Shown here in pieces: positions 45,647 through 60,535 of a stretch of DNA of 64,000 nucleotides (the stretch's first letter is position 1; the number at the start of each line of letters is the position of its first letter). The notes beneath the pieces were generated by a model. The model was not told where the DNA came from. It saw only the letters and a list, made by a program, of their open reading frames with translations, and searched no databases. A program made the translations under genes and the position numbers. The DNA comes from Allacma fusca (taxonomy: Eukaryota; Arthropoda; Collembola; Symphypleona; Sminthuridae), in contig OX359250.1 in assembly GCA_947179485.1 (NCBI GenBank), positions 28,096,654-28,160,653 on the forward strand. The letters run 5' to 3'.

Positions 45647-48097
45647 ATGGCTGGACGACTTCCGGCATGTGTCATCGATGTGGGCACAGGGTAAATTGAA
45701 TGATTTTTTTAAAACTAGGGATTTCAAATCCGTAATATTTTTTGGATTATTGTTTGGAGGGCTTGGAGATGATGAGTAGAAATTGGGATCTTATTTGGGG
45801 GTCAGGATGATTTGAAGACGGGTCGGGTCGAATTCCTGTCCCAGGATTAATACTTGAATAATTTTGGGGAGACAAAGTTTGAGGAATTTTTGTGTTGAAT
45901 TTGATTTGTTTGAGATATTTGTACAACAATGAATATCTAATTTATTAATTGGGATATTTATGTATGGACAGGTACACTAAGTTGGGATTTGCGGGGAATA
46001 AAGAGCCGCAGTTTATATTTCCTTCGGCCATCGCTATCAAAGAGACGGCGAAGATAGGAGATCAAAATACTAGAAGACTTGCAAAGGGTGTGGAGGACTT
46101 AGATTTCTTCATTGGGGATGAAGCCTTTGAGAACCCGGGCTATGCTGTTAAGGTAAATTGACGTGACCTGGATTGTTTTTATTTAGGTGAGAGAAATCGC
46201 CAGGTAGTAGTGTCTGCATTTGTGGAGGGGGACTGGCAAAATGGGCTTCGATGACTCATAGTTTCGGGATGTATTTATGGGCATTGATTTTCGGAGCTTC
46301 TGAGTTTGATATGTGAGAGGATTTGTGAAGCCTGAAGTGTGTGTGGGGATTTGTGAAGTCGGATGTGTGAGAGGATTTGTGGAGTCTGAGTGTTGTGTTA
46401 GGATTGATTTAGGAGGTTATAATGAGTGTTTATTTAATTCATGGTGTGGACTGTTTCAGTATCCCGTGAGACATGGCTTAGTTGAAGACTGGGACTTAAT
46501 GGAAAAATTTTTGGAACAATGCATTTTTAAGTATTTACGTGCCGAACCTGAGGATCACCATTTTTTACTTACTGAACCTCCTTTAAATACACCCGAAAAT
46601 CGGGAGTACACTGCAGGTGAGGAAATTTTGAGGCGATTTTTATTTGTAGAGAAATGCAATTCTTTTAATAGAAGGTCATTTGTTTGATGTGTTTTAGAAA
46701 TAATGTTCGAGTCATTCAACGTCCCAGGGCTTTACATTGCTGTTCAAGCTGTTTTAGCCTTGGCGGCATCATGGGCTTCTCGTCCAATGAACGAAAGAAC
46801 CTTAACCGGAATAGTCATTGACAGTGGAGATGGGGTCACTCATGTTATTCCTGTTGTAAGGCTTTTGTTTTTGTACTAACTCTCCATCAAATTGTGTTGG
46901 GTGTACTAGTGATTGGGGACCAAATCATCATATTTCTAGGTATGAAGATATGAATGGTAATAATTATTATTTTAATATTTTAGGCGGAAGGTTACGTGAT
47001 TGGTAGTTGTATTAAACACATTCCGATCGCTGGACGAAATATAACATATTTCATTCAGTCTCTGTTGCGAGAAAGAGAAGTTGGAATTCCACCAGAGCAA
47101 TCACTGGAGACTGCAAAAGCAATCAAAGAAAGATTTTGTTATATTTGTCCTGACATCGCGAAAGAGTTTGCGAAGTACGATTCAGATCCGCCAAAGTGGA
47201 TCAAAAAGTATGAAGGGATTAATTCCGTTACAAAGCAACCCTTCAACGTTGATGTGGGTTATGAAAGGTTCATGGGACCTGAAATATTTTTTCACCCCGA
47301 GGTAATCTATAATTTACATCAGTGTCCACCAAATTCCATCTCATTTTCTGGTCTCGAATTAACTTGATCACAAGTGAATTATGGAAATTATAGTTCGCAA
47401 ATCCAGACTTTGTCACGCCTATATCAGAAATTGTGGATAATGTGATACAAAACTGTCCGATTGATGTGAGGCGACCACTGTACCAAAGCATTGTACTTTC
47501 CGGAGGGTCAACTATGTTTCGGGATTTTGGGCGTCGACTTCAGAGAGACATTAAACGTGTTGTGGATGGACGGCTCAAACTTAATGAATCCCTCAGTGGA
47601 GGCAGAATCAAGGTAAGCCTTCAGATTTTTAGAGTCCTATTCTCTAGTCTCCATTATGTTATGTAAGTTGGTATTTTCTCATTGAGTTTTCGTCACGTGA
47701 GTCCGATAAAGGCAGTAGTGGAATAATTAAGCTACAAGCTATGAAATAAACAACATACGTTGTAAAAAAATTGAGTTCTTAAATTTATACGTTGCTTGGG
47801 TTTAAAATGTTTTTAGCCGAAACCCATGGATATTCAAGTGATTTCTCACCACATGCAACGATACGCGGTTTGGTTTGGTGGCAGTATGCTTGCTTCGACG
47901 GTAAGGTTGCTTTGATTAATTGTAAATGTTTTTATTCATATTGACAAGATTATATATTGAAAGAATAGGAATTTAAATGTATACAAAATGTTTCATTTCA
48001 GCCTGAATTTTATCAAGTATGTCATACCAAAGCGGCCTATGAAGAGTACGGTCCCAGTATTTGTCGTCATAACCCAGTTTTTGGTAATATGACGTAA
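45647..48097 (+). CDS. Arp3: Actin-related protein 3 (Arp3), 8 exons, 418 aa, complete
   Basis: Exons: 45647-45690, 45972-46152, 46460-46616, 46698-46855, 46984-47301, 47394-47612, 47817-47900, 48002-48097. All introns are GT..AG, phases agree, and the spliced length of 1,257 nt equals the usual animal Arp3 length of 418 residues. The protein begins [20 protein letters not shown] (actin-fold phosphate-1 loop) and has the second phosphate loop [12 protein letters not shown]. It also has [23 protein letters not shown] and the adenosine-loop segment VLSGGSTMF, and ends NPVFGNMT. Arp3 and Arp2 form the pseudo-actin dimer of the seven-subunit Arp2/3 complex that nucleates branched actin filaments in the cytoplasm. 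Nothing is missing; the gene appears functional and is the most secure call in the window. Confidence 0.98.
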
Positions 48098-48485
48098 GCC
48101 GGACAGTGACGGAAGAACAAAAAAGCTTTTTTCCTTTTTGCTCAACCTCAAATGAATGTGGTTAAACAAATCATTGAATACAGGCGGATGTTTTTTCTTT
48201 ATTCTTCCAAAGTATTGATTCTTACTTTGATTGTGCAACGTATGGACGGAAAATAATATTTGTAATTTCAGAGAAAAGATACAGCATAATTAGTTTTAGT
48301 AATTTGCAGTCATTGGTTTCTAGTTCTGTGAGATTCGGAAAGCCTCAGTAATTTTATCGGATCGTGCTAACGATTCATTCTGTAATTTCCTATACATACA
48401 AACGTGACGCGTCACCGAACGGCTTATTCTATACTTTGTTCATCATTCCTGTCAGTTCTTTCTGATTTTAATTTGTACATATAGT

Positions 48486-48491
48486 AATAAA
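48486..48491 (+). terminator. Arp3: Candidate polyadenylation signal of Arp3
   Basis: AATAAA about 390 bp after the Arp3 stop codon is a plausible 3' end signal. Others exist further on, for example ATGAATAAAC-type words near 48,933. Confidence 0.35.
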
Positions 48492-50758
48492 TATAAAGAC
48501 TACAAATATAATGTCAACTTCATCTAAATCTAATAATAGATTCGGCTCAATACTAGCTCTGTCGTTGACAGAACTTAGCACAGAGCGCGGTTTCTCTGCC
48601 TCGGAAAAAGGGAATGATAGTAATATCAATGTGTAATTAATTATACTCCGTGGGGAGCTAACAATAACACACCTTTTTCTATTACCTGTAAACTACCTTA
48701 TACTACAAAAGAATAATATGGTTGCTTGATGGCAATGCGACATTTTAATGTAATTTATGTATCGAATTGTATAACTTTATATTGTTGCACAGTGAATTAA
48801 CTCTGATAGATTTATGTAAGAAGTTCGAAGCAATCATTTCAAACTTATAATTTATTATTTGTTCTAGTAGAAAAGTTTTTCAGCGTGTACAACGTGTAAG
48901 ATTTCTGGAAATTAACTACATACCATTTACCAGTGAATAAACATGAAATAAAAGGCTCTTTCGCGTACAACTTCATGAAAATAAGTTCTCAAAATCTTTT
49001 TTGATTTATTCACCATTTTCAAATTCTTAGGTAGGGTTGTGGCGTAAAACCAGCATACGCGTTTCAGTACCCCAAACTCACATGCCCTTTTTTATGATCA
49101 TTATTCCTGTCGAAGAAAATACAACATTGAGTGCACCTCAACTTACTCATAATTGGCGTATTTTCTGAAAGTTATTTATTAGTTACATAGGTACATAAAA
49201 CGCGGATATATAGTCAGACCTATTTTCATAATACACACAAAATTCACTCAGTAAGAATATTAGTTAGGATGATAATTAATAAAATTCGATTTAATGTCTT
49301 ATTCACGTTTGTGCAACAATCGCTTACTATTTACATCATAATGGTGTTGGTCACAATACAATATCACAACTTCGTTTTTTGTCAGGTAATATGTTTGCAT
49401 CTTTCGCTAGTTTAGAAAATTTTTGCGGTTAAGTGTCTAAAATATTTGATTATAAAATTATGGCATTTATGCAATGTGATGCGTACTAATCAAAAACGCT
49501 TTACTCCAACATAACTTTAAATGCGCATATTTAACCAGACGAAACAAATCTGGTCTCGTAGCCTGCTGGCAGCTCAGGTCATGGTCAACTATTTTCTAAA
49601 GGACAGTAATGTTTAAATACTTGATTAATAATAATTCATGAGCTCTACATTACTGCTATAATTTTTGAAAATAAAATTACTAGAATAAACTAGTATGGAT
49701 ACTAAAATTACTAGTACTAACTAAGTAGCACCAACATGTATTTAACATAAAAATGGCACTTTTTATAAACATTGTTAACTAACATCATACATATTATGTA
49801 CACGTGATAGTCATATATTACCCCTACACATTGCTTCATCCGGCCTACACAGGTTCTGAGGAGAATCCCAAATTTTTAAAGAAATTATTATGCCGACAAA
49901 AAAGGCCTAAGACATTCTAAGAAATACGTAAAATGTACAGAATATGTTCGTACTTCAAGAATACAATGCACAGAAAAAGTGGGATAAGAAAACTATTTGT
50001 AATGTGAAGAAATGAATAATACTTAATATTACAATGCCACAAAAGCCTTTTATCAACTGCATCGTAAGTCTAATCCAAAAGAAATAATACTAAGATAGAA
50101 AAGTCTACTACAAACAACCTGAAAGATTATATCCCAAGGCTTACACTTCTGTGAATTCTCGAAACTCCGATTCAAACGGACAATTTTTTGTAAATCTTAT
50201 CGAAACAATTTTTTTCGTAAACTACTCTGTGCGTAACTATTACAACACATATTATGTTGCAACTTCACTGTTTGTAAAATATAAGCACGAAATTATGACA
50301 ACAAATAACAAAATAGCATTCACAAGGAAATCAACAAATTAATATAAATACAATATTATTTCTTGCGCATACAAAATAATTTTTCGTATTTAAAAACTGA
50401 CATGGGGCGTGGAAAACATTCGTTTTAAAATAAATGCTGGTGCAACAAAGGTACTTACAGCCTACTCCAGTTTCACTCTAGTGAAAGTGTAAAATTTGTA
50501 GAAATAAATTTTCTGCGACACTGTAATTTCGTACGTGGCAGAAACGTAAGTTGAAGTAGCCCACCGCATCATTATATTAGAGAAAACTACTGCTTCTTTT
50601 AACATGATGAGTACATGCATTAAGTTTACGCGGCGTAAAGGGATATCGGACATCTCAAATTTTTAAATAACTAATAAATTATTATAAATTCTGTGTAGCT
50701 GAGAAAATTGAACTATAAATAATATAATTTGCTACTTTGCTTTGGAATGAATTTATTT
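48492..50758. other. Convergent intergenic region between Arp3 and the Na+/H+ exchanger gene
   Basis: No coding frames with support. The region must hold both 3'UTRs. On the minus strand, AATAAA appears immediately after the exchanger stop (TTTATT at 50,752-50,757). No transposon ends were recognised here, in contrast to the first 44 kb. Confidence 0.55.
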
Positions 50759-53700
50759 TTACAATTTTGTATGCGTTTGATTGGATTTATTATCACTCGA
50801 ACTCCAATTTTCTACTGCTGGATTGTTGTTATCTTGTTGTGGGGCGGGAATATCTGTAGGATTCCCGTTCTCATCATCTGAATTCTCAACCTCCTCTATT
50901 TTGTTTGCTTCAGCTGTGCTTGCCACAGCTTTGATGGCACTTCTCCCATGACCTCCATCCTTCTTTTCCGCTTCCAACAGGTCTTTTTCAGTCTCTTCAG
51001 CAACTTCAGGTATGGGAAGAGCAACAAAAGTTGAACCCCGACGGGACATCATTTGTGGTGTATTGTGTGAGGAAAGAATTACATTGTCCGTATCCGCCAC
51101 ACCCGATGGTCCACCACTTCCGTCCGAACCAATGGAATGTCGTGGCGATTCCAATCTATTATTATGATAATGAATACTCTGGATTGACCCACGTCGGGAA
51201 CCTGGGGTAGAGCTAATGCTATCCCGTTTAAATAATCCAATTACAGTGGGCATCCTCGGCTGATTCCTATCCAACCCACCTGAGATTTTGATACAAAAAT
51301 TAATAAATACAAAACTACCACAACACTAAACCCCAATAAGTTATTTGTTTGCAATAATTTTCTTTTATGAAATTATTACCTAGATACGTATTCGTTGGGG
51401 AATTGTAAGCCAAATACTCTTTGTTTGCTGACCAAGCAGGAAATTCATTCTGCCGAATTGAAGCCTCTTCTAGATCTTCACGCTTCCAGGGAAGCTCTCT
51501 CTCCATTTTAGTCGGTGACCCCGTGTCTAGATTAATGTGTATCAAAAATTACCCTTTCATCTCGTTTTGCCTCAAATGGTTCATTTACGAATTCAATAAT
51601 ACATAGAGGGGCATATTCAATTAGATTTTCATTCGTAACTCTTTCATTTAAGTATGAGTACCGTTTTGACCGGCGTACAATGCAATAGTTTTTATCACGA
51701 GCATAAATGAAAGTGTACAGAAGGAAAAATCTGCGTTTAGAACCTTAACAAATGGAGTAAATACACTGTTACATACCATCATCATCTCTGAGCGTCATAC
51801 GACGGGCCGGCGAAACTCCTACGTTAAAACATACAAAAAAGAAACGTTAAGCAATTAAAATTGCGAAGAATCAACATACGAACACTCCCACCAAGTGATT
51901 TTTAAACAAACAAAAGTTCCCCTCGAACATGAATATTTACAGGATGTACCCCTGAAACACCAAAAAATGCTTTTTCGCATTCCATAATTAGTATTCATAG
52001 TCATTCACCGGTAATAACATTAGGAGGGATTGGTTAATCATTACGCAAACAACCTCTATCAATAAATTATAATTAATACATGAAATCCTTAAAACAACCG
52101 TTAGTACATTTTCATGCGGCTGCCAAATACCAAAACGTAAAGCTCACAATTAATGGCTAAAATGAGAACTCTATTAGACTCCAACAATTAATATGAGATA
52201 CTTTGTACACCGTGCACAACCTTAATTACATCTTTCATTACTGGAATAGACCCTGCCTCCTGCCAATAATTATTCAACAGGGTTGAACAATAAATTCAGC
52301 CATATCTCTCGACCTCTCGACTATTCTTCTCATTGGGAATTTAGGAAATGTACAAACGGAAAATGATTTTGGAGAATGGTCACTTCTCACAATCTATGAT
52401 GAGACAAGCGGAAGAAACAGTGGGAATTCAAGAAACAATGAGTGCTTTAAGCTCAAATAAAAGAGTCATTACAGCCACATAAATACACACATTTGCATAA
52501 AACCCTTGCTTCATACTGTCCTAAGTTAAATATTTCTGTTTTATAACAAGTAAGCAAGCTCAAAATTATTGAAACGACAAAAGTAAACAAATCATCACTA
52601 AAAGTAAACAAATCATCACTAAAAGTAAGGTGCTGTGTAACAAACACTAAATATAGTATCTTAAACGTTACAATATAAAAAAAACAATGGCACAGCGAAA
52701 AAAATAAAATTTTAGAAGTGATACTAGGCAAGGTAACTTTGAGAGCTGTCACACATTTCCAAAGATTTGCATTTCAAAAAAGTAATCAACGTACAGTTTA
52801 GAGAAAAACCCAAGGCTCAGTTGTCTAGTTCAATGTATAACAAGTCAGAAATGTTTTTAGTTGCATTTCAGAAGTCTTAAAGCAAAAGCTGATGAAATGT
52901 ACAAAAGGTACAATGCAATGATCAACGTTATTTCAGCACACCAAGCAGGTATTTGAGGGGAAAAACACAACCTTGCTCAACACCACAGGAATTGGAAAAC
53001 TACATGCAACGAAGAAGAGTATAAATACTAGTTTTGTACACAAAATCACCATATGCAGGAGAAGAGTAAACAATTTTGAAATGTACACAAAGGAAAGAAA
53101 AAAGATATGATTTTCGGAAAAGAGAAAGAAGATCGTACTGAATCGACCGTGACCAGTGGCATAAGGATTGCTATTATTACTGCTGGGATTGTTGTTGTTA
53201 CTGTTCAACTGGCTAAGAATAACATCTCTCCTCCAGGGTAAAGTAATTTCGGTAATTGTAGGAGAATCATCATAATCAACTTGTTTTGACTGACGGCGAC
53301 CATGTCTATGAATTGGTTGAGCAGTATGAGGATATGCAGTTTCCATGTATGATTTCATACTACTACAACTGGACTGCGACCAGCGTCTTTCATTCCAGTC
53401 CTTATGGAAGTCACCCGCTGTCCGAGCACAATTTCATTTAAAAATTGTTGTTAGTGAACACATGTAAATTTTGTTAACATTTCAAAACAAAATGAATACA
53501 TTCTGATACTGATCATTACTATCTCAACTACGTGGTTGGATTCTTATGGTGCAACAACAAATAATACTTGACGAACAAAACGTTAGCTTCTATACACACC
53601 AACAGTTTAAAAAACAAACAAACAAGTAAAATTAATATGTAATACTGGCGACAGCAACTAGCACAATTCATGGTCCTCAAACTAATTATTGCAGATATGA

Positions 53701-56700
53701 AAGATTATGCTCGAGGTGTAAACAGAATGAGAATAAGTGTTTGAGGTACTAAATAAATTAGTTTCCCTGATAATTTCAATGTTCTCATTGAATAGAGTAA
53801 TGAGTTTTTCCTTACTTGATCCACCTCCTGCGATGAAATAGATTCCACCATCACCGTCATGACTTTCACTTGATTTACCTTGCAGCCTCTCATCAGACAT
53901 TGTAAACACTGGATTATCATATTCTAAAATTGAAAACAGCACAATTTTAATCGATTATAATCTATTGTTTTCATAGTGCAATTTTCATTTGTTTTGTATC
54001 TCATCGGTCGGTGCTTTTACTAGTATAGGTACACTTAATTACATACTGCATCCCTTTCCAGCTATTATCATCGCTCCCTAAACTACACACAAATGTAAAC
54101 AGACATAAAATGAACTCACCTTCGCCATAGGCGACGTAACCATTTGAACTTGAGCCGTGACCGCCATCATTCTGTAAAGAAATCATTTGACAAAAGTGAG
54201 AACTCGAAAGAAGTATATCATTCTTGAATATATTACATATTGGGTGAGGGTATGAACATGAAGTGTCAAATTCAAGATTCCCAGATAAATGTAACGGCTA
54301 GTTATGCATCTTCACAAAGGATTATTTTACTTCACAAACAATAAAATACCTTGCTAGTGTTCGGTGCACCAGTTCGTCGGGTCTTCCCAGATTTAAGAGC
54401 CTTCTCACTGACCATTCGCTTAAAATTCATCTGTGTTTTATAATTTACAGGCTGTTCGGTAGTTAAATCCTTTTCGTGAACAGCATGCCTACTATAACTT
54501 AACCGACGATGTTGCTGAAATAACAATTATTAATATCCCATCACTTCACAGTTTAACCTAATCCGATAACAACTCTGAAATCATGTATGGCAACTTACGC
54601 GGCGATATGGCTTGTATAATTCCTCAGCAAGTAAATGATGAATTTTAGCATCGCTTAGATCTTTTCTTGATAGATTATACTCCAATTCTTGTAAATCAAT
54701 ATTCCATGTACTCTGATCCAACTGCTCCAAATTACCCGAGCTACATTGGGTGTAAAAAGGCACGATTCCGTCATAAAAAGTTTCATCACAATCACGTTAT
54801 TTTCTTAAAGGGCAAGTTCATATCAAAACAATGCCAAGTTAGAATGTAAAAATTGGAGGAAAAAGTTTTGCATCAAAATTATATACTATGTACAACATAA
54901 TCTGCAAGTAAGCTCTGATGAGAAACGGCTACATTTCAAATTTGCGTGCCGTGAATATCAATCGATCAAACCGAGTAATCATAATGAATCAAGTCGTACA
55001 AACAAAATAGCATTATAAACAAGATTATTACCTGCCACCCTGACCATTCATATTGGATCTAAGCATAGCTGCAACAGAGTCCGGATGCAATTTTCCAGAT
55101 TGGCCAGTAGGGTTCCGATTCATCATGTCCATGGCATCACGCATCGTCAACTTGGAAAACGTTTCCAATATTTTAGGCTCGGCTCCTTTCAAGTCACGAA
55201 TCAAGCAAGGTCGAATGTACGTGTTGTCAAACTGCTTGAATCTATAAAAATTTCCATCACAAATCATACCAGTACTAAGTAATAATTATTTCTGTGCAAA
55301 TTGTTTTGTAGTAAATAATGCCAACAGCATGGAATAATAAATGTCATGCTGTTAGGATTTAATACCAAATATTATTGTGTACAAAACAGTCAATAATAGA
55401 GCATCACCCGAAAGCTTTCTAAAAATGAACTTATTACAGCAATTATTTAGTACTTTTGCAAAGAATAATCCAGGCTCAAGGCTGACTTCAAAGCCAAACA
55501 TGGTGCAATTTGATATTTCTATGCACTATTAATCCTTAGAACTCCCGTCATAATCCTTACCGATGATTCATAATGAGTAAGGATGAAATTCTCAGTTATT
55601 AAAGAATAAATAATATCATAATAATAAAGTACTAGGACTAAATCGTCAGTACAAATGCAATAACTGTATTATGACGCACTGATGATAAGGAAAGATAGAG
55701 CGGAAAACACATACTTGTCTCGCAGGTGATAATGACCGACTTGCCCCATAAGACTCTCCACTACGGCCATTGTATGGTCGAATAACTGTAAATTCAATAC
55801 ACAACTTGTACAGGTCCTATTGAAATAAAATGCTACTTTACTGTATTCTTGTAAGTAAGCTGGTACGCTATAGCTACAATTCTCTGTCCCCTACTGACAG
55901 GAAGAGAAAAAGACGTCAAATTAAAGACGATCACATTACAGAGTATTACATTCCATAAATTGTTGCAAGGTAAATGCATCTGTAACTTGTGCCCGACATT
56001 AACCACAGCTCGCTGCTGTAAGATGCAGTGCAAGTTTTTAGACGTGACCAGTTGAAATTAATAACACTTACCCTTTCATGAATACGCTCATTCATAGTAG
56101 GTTTCCTTTTGTGAGCTCTCTTCACTTTGAGCCACTGGACTAGCGGCTTGATAGTTATTCCCTATAATTATAATCAGAATTATTTGTAGCCGTAGGCTCG
56201 AATTGTGTTAAATTTATACTGTACAGATAATTATGTCACCGCTGTCTAACCTGGACGAATACGGTAAAATAAATAACAGCAATCGTCGTAGTGACAAACA
56301 TTCGTCTCATGTCATCTTGGCAATCCACAGAGTCCAACTTGATAAGCAGGACTAAAGCAAATGCTACGGCTCCACGTAGACCTAATAATTCACAAAAGAA
56401 GACTTTTATGCAAAACAAGGGGGAAAAAGTTGGTGCATCAAATTCCCACGGTAAACAAAAAATTCCTTACCTCCATACGACATTACAAACTGATCGACTC
56501 TTCCTAATTTATGGAGCCGAAACTTGTTGGCCAAAGCCGACAGCACAATAGTACCTTAAAATGGAATTAAATTTGTTCATACCATCATTACTTGAAATGC
56601 ATGACCTTAAAAGGTATCTAATCTCTGAAAAGGGCATAATCATATGCAACTCGTCCGTAGAAAATTGAATTTTACTAAGAATAATGCTAATAACCAAAAA

Positions 56701-58065
56701 TGACTTACCAATAATACGATATACGGTACAAAATACCACAGTGGCGATAACGAAGCTCCAGTTCCAATTATGCTTATCATGGATAGTACTGACTCCCAGG
56801 AACATGAAAATAATAGTTTCCGAGGAGCTGCTCAACATTTTCATGGCATACTTGACGGTAGTATGGGATTTATGGGATATGTTAGCCTCAACGTAGTTCT
56901 TCATTGTGATTCCACAAAAGGTAATCCTACATTAAATAAAATTCATTTCATTCAGCATATGCTTACGATAATTTGGTACTTAACTACATATTCACAACAA
57001 AACACACATAAATGTTCTGACAACCTATTATGACATAGCGAATTAAAATTGTACGACAAGCATTTCCAAGCACCATGACGAGACTCGTTGCAATTAGTCT
57101 TAAAAGGTGAAATTCTCAACATTATTTATCGTGTCTTCAGGCTACATATGTCCAAAACTAACAGACCGCCAAACATTCCCTTCTTTAGTCACTCTCAGTC
57201 TCAGCATTTATAGTTTTATTTAAACACTACTTCGTTTATATTTAAAGTAATTTTCCTACCTATCTTGGGATTTTACCAATGACAAACAAAGACAAAAACA
57301 AAGCTGCAATTCCATGAGGAAAGAAAAGTCTTAATACGGTACCATAAAAAACCATGCTGGTGGAAAAGTTAGAAAATAAAAAAACTTTACGGAAGTGAGT
57401 ACAAGGAAAAAAATTGTTTTTCAAGGCTAAAACTTGGTCAGGTATTTTACTCCCTTTGGACATTTATACAAATGCCATGTACGTATTTTCCCTTCAAACA
57501 TTGCAATCATGAGCATTTACATGCAATCAATTCCTACAAAGTTAAAATACTATGAATGTCGCAAGCACTATAAAAAGAATTAATGAACATTCAAAAATAA
57601 ATTAACTTACGCCAGAATACCAGACATATGAAAAGTTTCAGCACATAAGTACGCCAGGTAAGCCATGACAAAGATGAAGATGGGCTCAATGACACGGACA
57701 TGATTAGTAAATCTGGTGATGAATCCAGTAAGGAATCCCCAAATAATTCCAATTAAGGTTCCTCCGAGCGCTACAACAGGAAACGAAGCGATACCCTTGA
57801 AGATTTCAGTAACTTCCACTTGATCCGCTCCCATCTTTGCATACTCCTCGAACATGTGGTACAGGACCTATCCGAAAAAAATACCACATTACTCAAACTG
57901 TCATGTATGTAATAATTATCAAATTGTCAAATGCAATATTCAAGTCATTTATTTCCATCAAAGTAGTAAGTATATAAGGACATAGTTCCAACTACATGCT
58001 TCCTTTCCAAAGAGTTCGTAACACGTTGAGACTATTCCAATTTGGCAGAAAACAATCTTACACAT

Positions 58066-58102
<37 letters not shown>

Positions 58103-60535
58103 TTCATTATTAGGCTCTCACTTTATACTACTTATGACTTGCTCAATATCTACTAATCTTCACGTAAGTGGGGAGATTTTCCATAAAGATGAGGGTTGTT
58201 ACTGCTAACAACAAATGGCTAACAAAATAAGTCCAGCTTTTATAATATTCTTTGAAGAGACTTTAATTTCGTGAGGGAACCTTGCCGCATTCTCATCCCG
58301 TTATGCTTACTATCCAAAAAGAACAATAATAATTGCCATTTATACAAATAAACAAGGTCAGAAGCTGTGCACACCTTTTCACAATTTGTTTTTAATTCTC
58401 AATAGTGACGATTCGGACATGGAAGTTATCTCCGTCTTAAAAACGCCAAAGGGGAGACATGAAACAATACTTCACAGAGCATCTTCCCTTGTAAAACTTT
58501 TGTTGTGTCCTATGTATTCATACACACTTACTTGAGTTAAACCTTCCTTCACGCTCATTCATTAAATTGTAACCCTGCTGGAAGCTTCCCATCGCCTTCC
58601 TTCCATAAACCAGTGCCTACAAGCCTTCAATGTACAAATGTATGTGCCATCACGCAATGTCTTTGAAATACCCTAGTTTTTTTGTAATATATTACATTAC
58701 TGGCGGACGTTGTGTGTAAATTTATATAATTATATAAAAATATATTTGCATATATATAGATACATATATGTAGAGTTTTTTCAGAAAGACTGCTTATAAA
58801 TCAAGTCGATAATTCTAATACATCTTGGAGTCACGAGCTTTTCAGATATTACAATGGACTTCGTACACACAGCTGAAAATCTAAAGCAAAACGCTTCCCA
58901 TTAAGTTTTTCCTTCAAACTTGGTATCCACAGATGTCTTTTGCAGAAGTAGAATTTTTTGCCCGGATACTCTACAGTCACGGTAATTAGTTTGCATAATT
59001 CTCTTCCACAACCAATTTTCAGTCAGAGTCAATCTGAATGCAAACACTTTACATGAGGTACTTTGAGCTCGGGGTGTATCAAGTGCTTACATACATTTTT
59101 TTTTAACCATTCAACTCGACGAATTGTCAACTTCCATGGTTTGAACCACTACTGCTGCAACTACTCAGACGTAAAGGAAACATGTATAGTCAAGTAGTCT
59201 CATAGCAATCTTTGTACATTTCCAATAAAAACCACACTATGGCCAAGGTTAGGACAATATTTACCACAATGACATAAAAACTTATTTTTAAAACTAAATT
59301 ATCACAAGAGCTTAGCACATTTCCCCTCTTTTTACACATCCCATTGTCCGGATTAGTTTGGAGGATATTACAGCAATAGCTACAAAATGTATAAGTATGT
59401 TCTTCTACTCTCAGCGGCAGTGTGGTTCTAATCTTCACATTTTTACTTGTAATTTTTACAACTGTTATAATTTCCCTCAGCTGTCTCCTTAAGCTGATAC
59501 AATTCAGCTTAAAAAGAGATTTTTTAAATATAAGTATAATCTTTGCAGATGGAAGAACGTGACATTCTGGAAACCTCGAATCTCTTCTGACTATCATTCT
59601 GTTTGTATAAAAGCATTATGGTCTCATTTCTAAAGATTTATTATAAGCTGACGGTTTATGAAAACCATGTATCAAGATACTATATAATACAAAAAGAAAA
59701 CTTACAACAGTGACCGCATCGTTGAGCAAGGATTCCCCGAATACAACAATGTATAAAACTTCATTGACGTGTATTTCTTCAAAAACGGCTAAAACCGCGA
59801 CGGGGTCGACAGCAGAAATTAAAGCACTGAACAGGAGTGACTGCAACAGAGGCAACTGAAACGACAGGTTAAACAAGCCCGCTTGTCCTAAGCCCCACAG
59901 GGACAAACCTAAGGGATTAAAAACAATTTGGGAATGAGACACAATTTATAAAACCGCAGCCCATTATGAAATGCATAACTATATTTTTTAATGTAATCCT
60001 CCGTCATACTTGCTAAAATTAGAATAGAGAGTGCCTCTTTACATTTCACCACGAGTTGAATGATAATAGACAGTGGCAGAGGTTTTATCAAAATCATTAT
60101 TGTGAAATCCTTTTCAGTATATACTTACATTTATTCAAATACAATACTAAAAGTCTTACTTTCGTGTTCTATAACCTAAGGCCTAAGGTCTTTTTAAATT
60201 ATTTGAAGTAGGATAATAGTAATAATTTTATCTACAAAAATAGTACGTGATTCCCGTGAGTTTTTCCTTACCAATGGAAAAAGTATTCCAGAGGGTTCCA
60301 ACCACAGCAAACAGAAGGATCGTTCCCAAGTTGTTAAAGAAGAGTCGATTTGGCATGAAATACCCCGCATCCAGAATAATCGGTGGAAGCATGTAATGGA
60401 AGAAGGTTGTTGGAGTCAAGGGTGAGATATGAACACTATTAGTGTAGAACAAGAGCAGTCCAATGACAACTCCTACCACAATAAGTAGACACGATTCAGG
60501 GAAAATATGACTTGCTTTAGGGGCCATGTGGAAAC
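50759..60535 (-). CDS. Nhe2: Na+/H+ exchanger, SLC9A1-5 / insect Nhe2 type, 17 exons, 5' end beyond window
   Basis: Exons on the minus strand, 5' to 3': 60272-60535, 59706-59908, 57611-57867, 56709-56926, 56471-56554, 56251-56381, 56072-56161, 55715-55785, 55032-55241, 54599-54740, 54350-54514, 54120-54171, 53816-53923, 53139-53417, 51777-51818, 51380-51526, 50759-51279. All are GT..AG with matching phases, giving about 993 residues. The transporter part has [10 protein letters not shown], the amiloride-region [34 protein letters not shown], the ion-site motif [13 protein letters not shown] (Glu and Asp equivalent to NHE1 E262/D267), [14 protein letters not shown] and [15 protein letters not shown] long cytoplasmic tail of about 580 residues follows, with KRRD/RRGS-like phosphorylatable sites and an Asn-rich stretch. 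It exchanges Na+ for H+ at the plasma membrane. The first helix exon(s) and start codon are not in the window. The 53,139 donor is the least certain junction. Confidence 0.93.
58068..58100. repeat. (GA)n microsatellite
   Basis: Uninterrupted GA dinucleotides within intron 2 (as counted here) of the exchanger gene. Confidence 0.9.
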
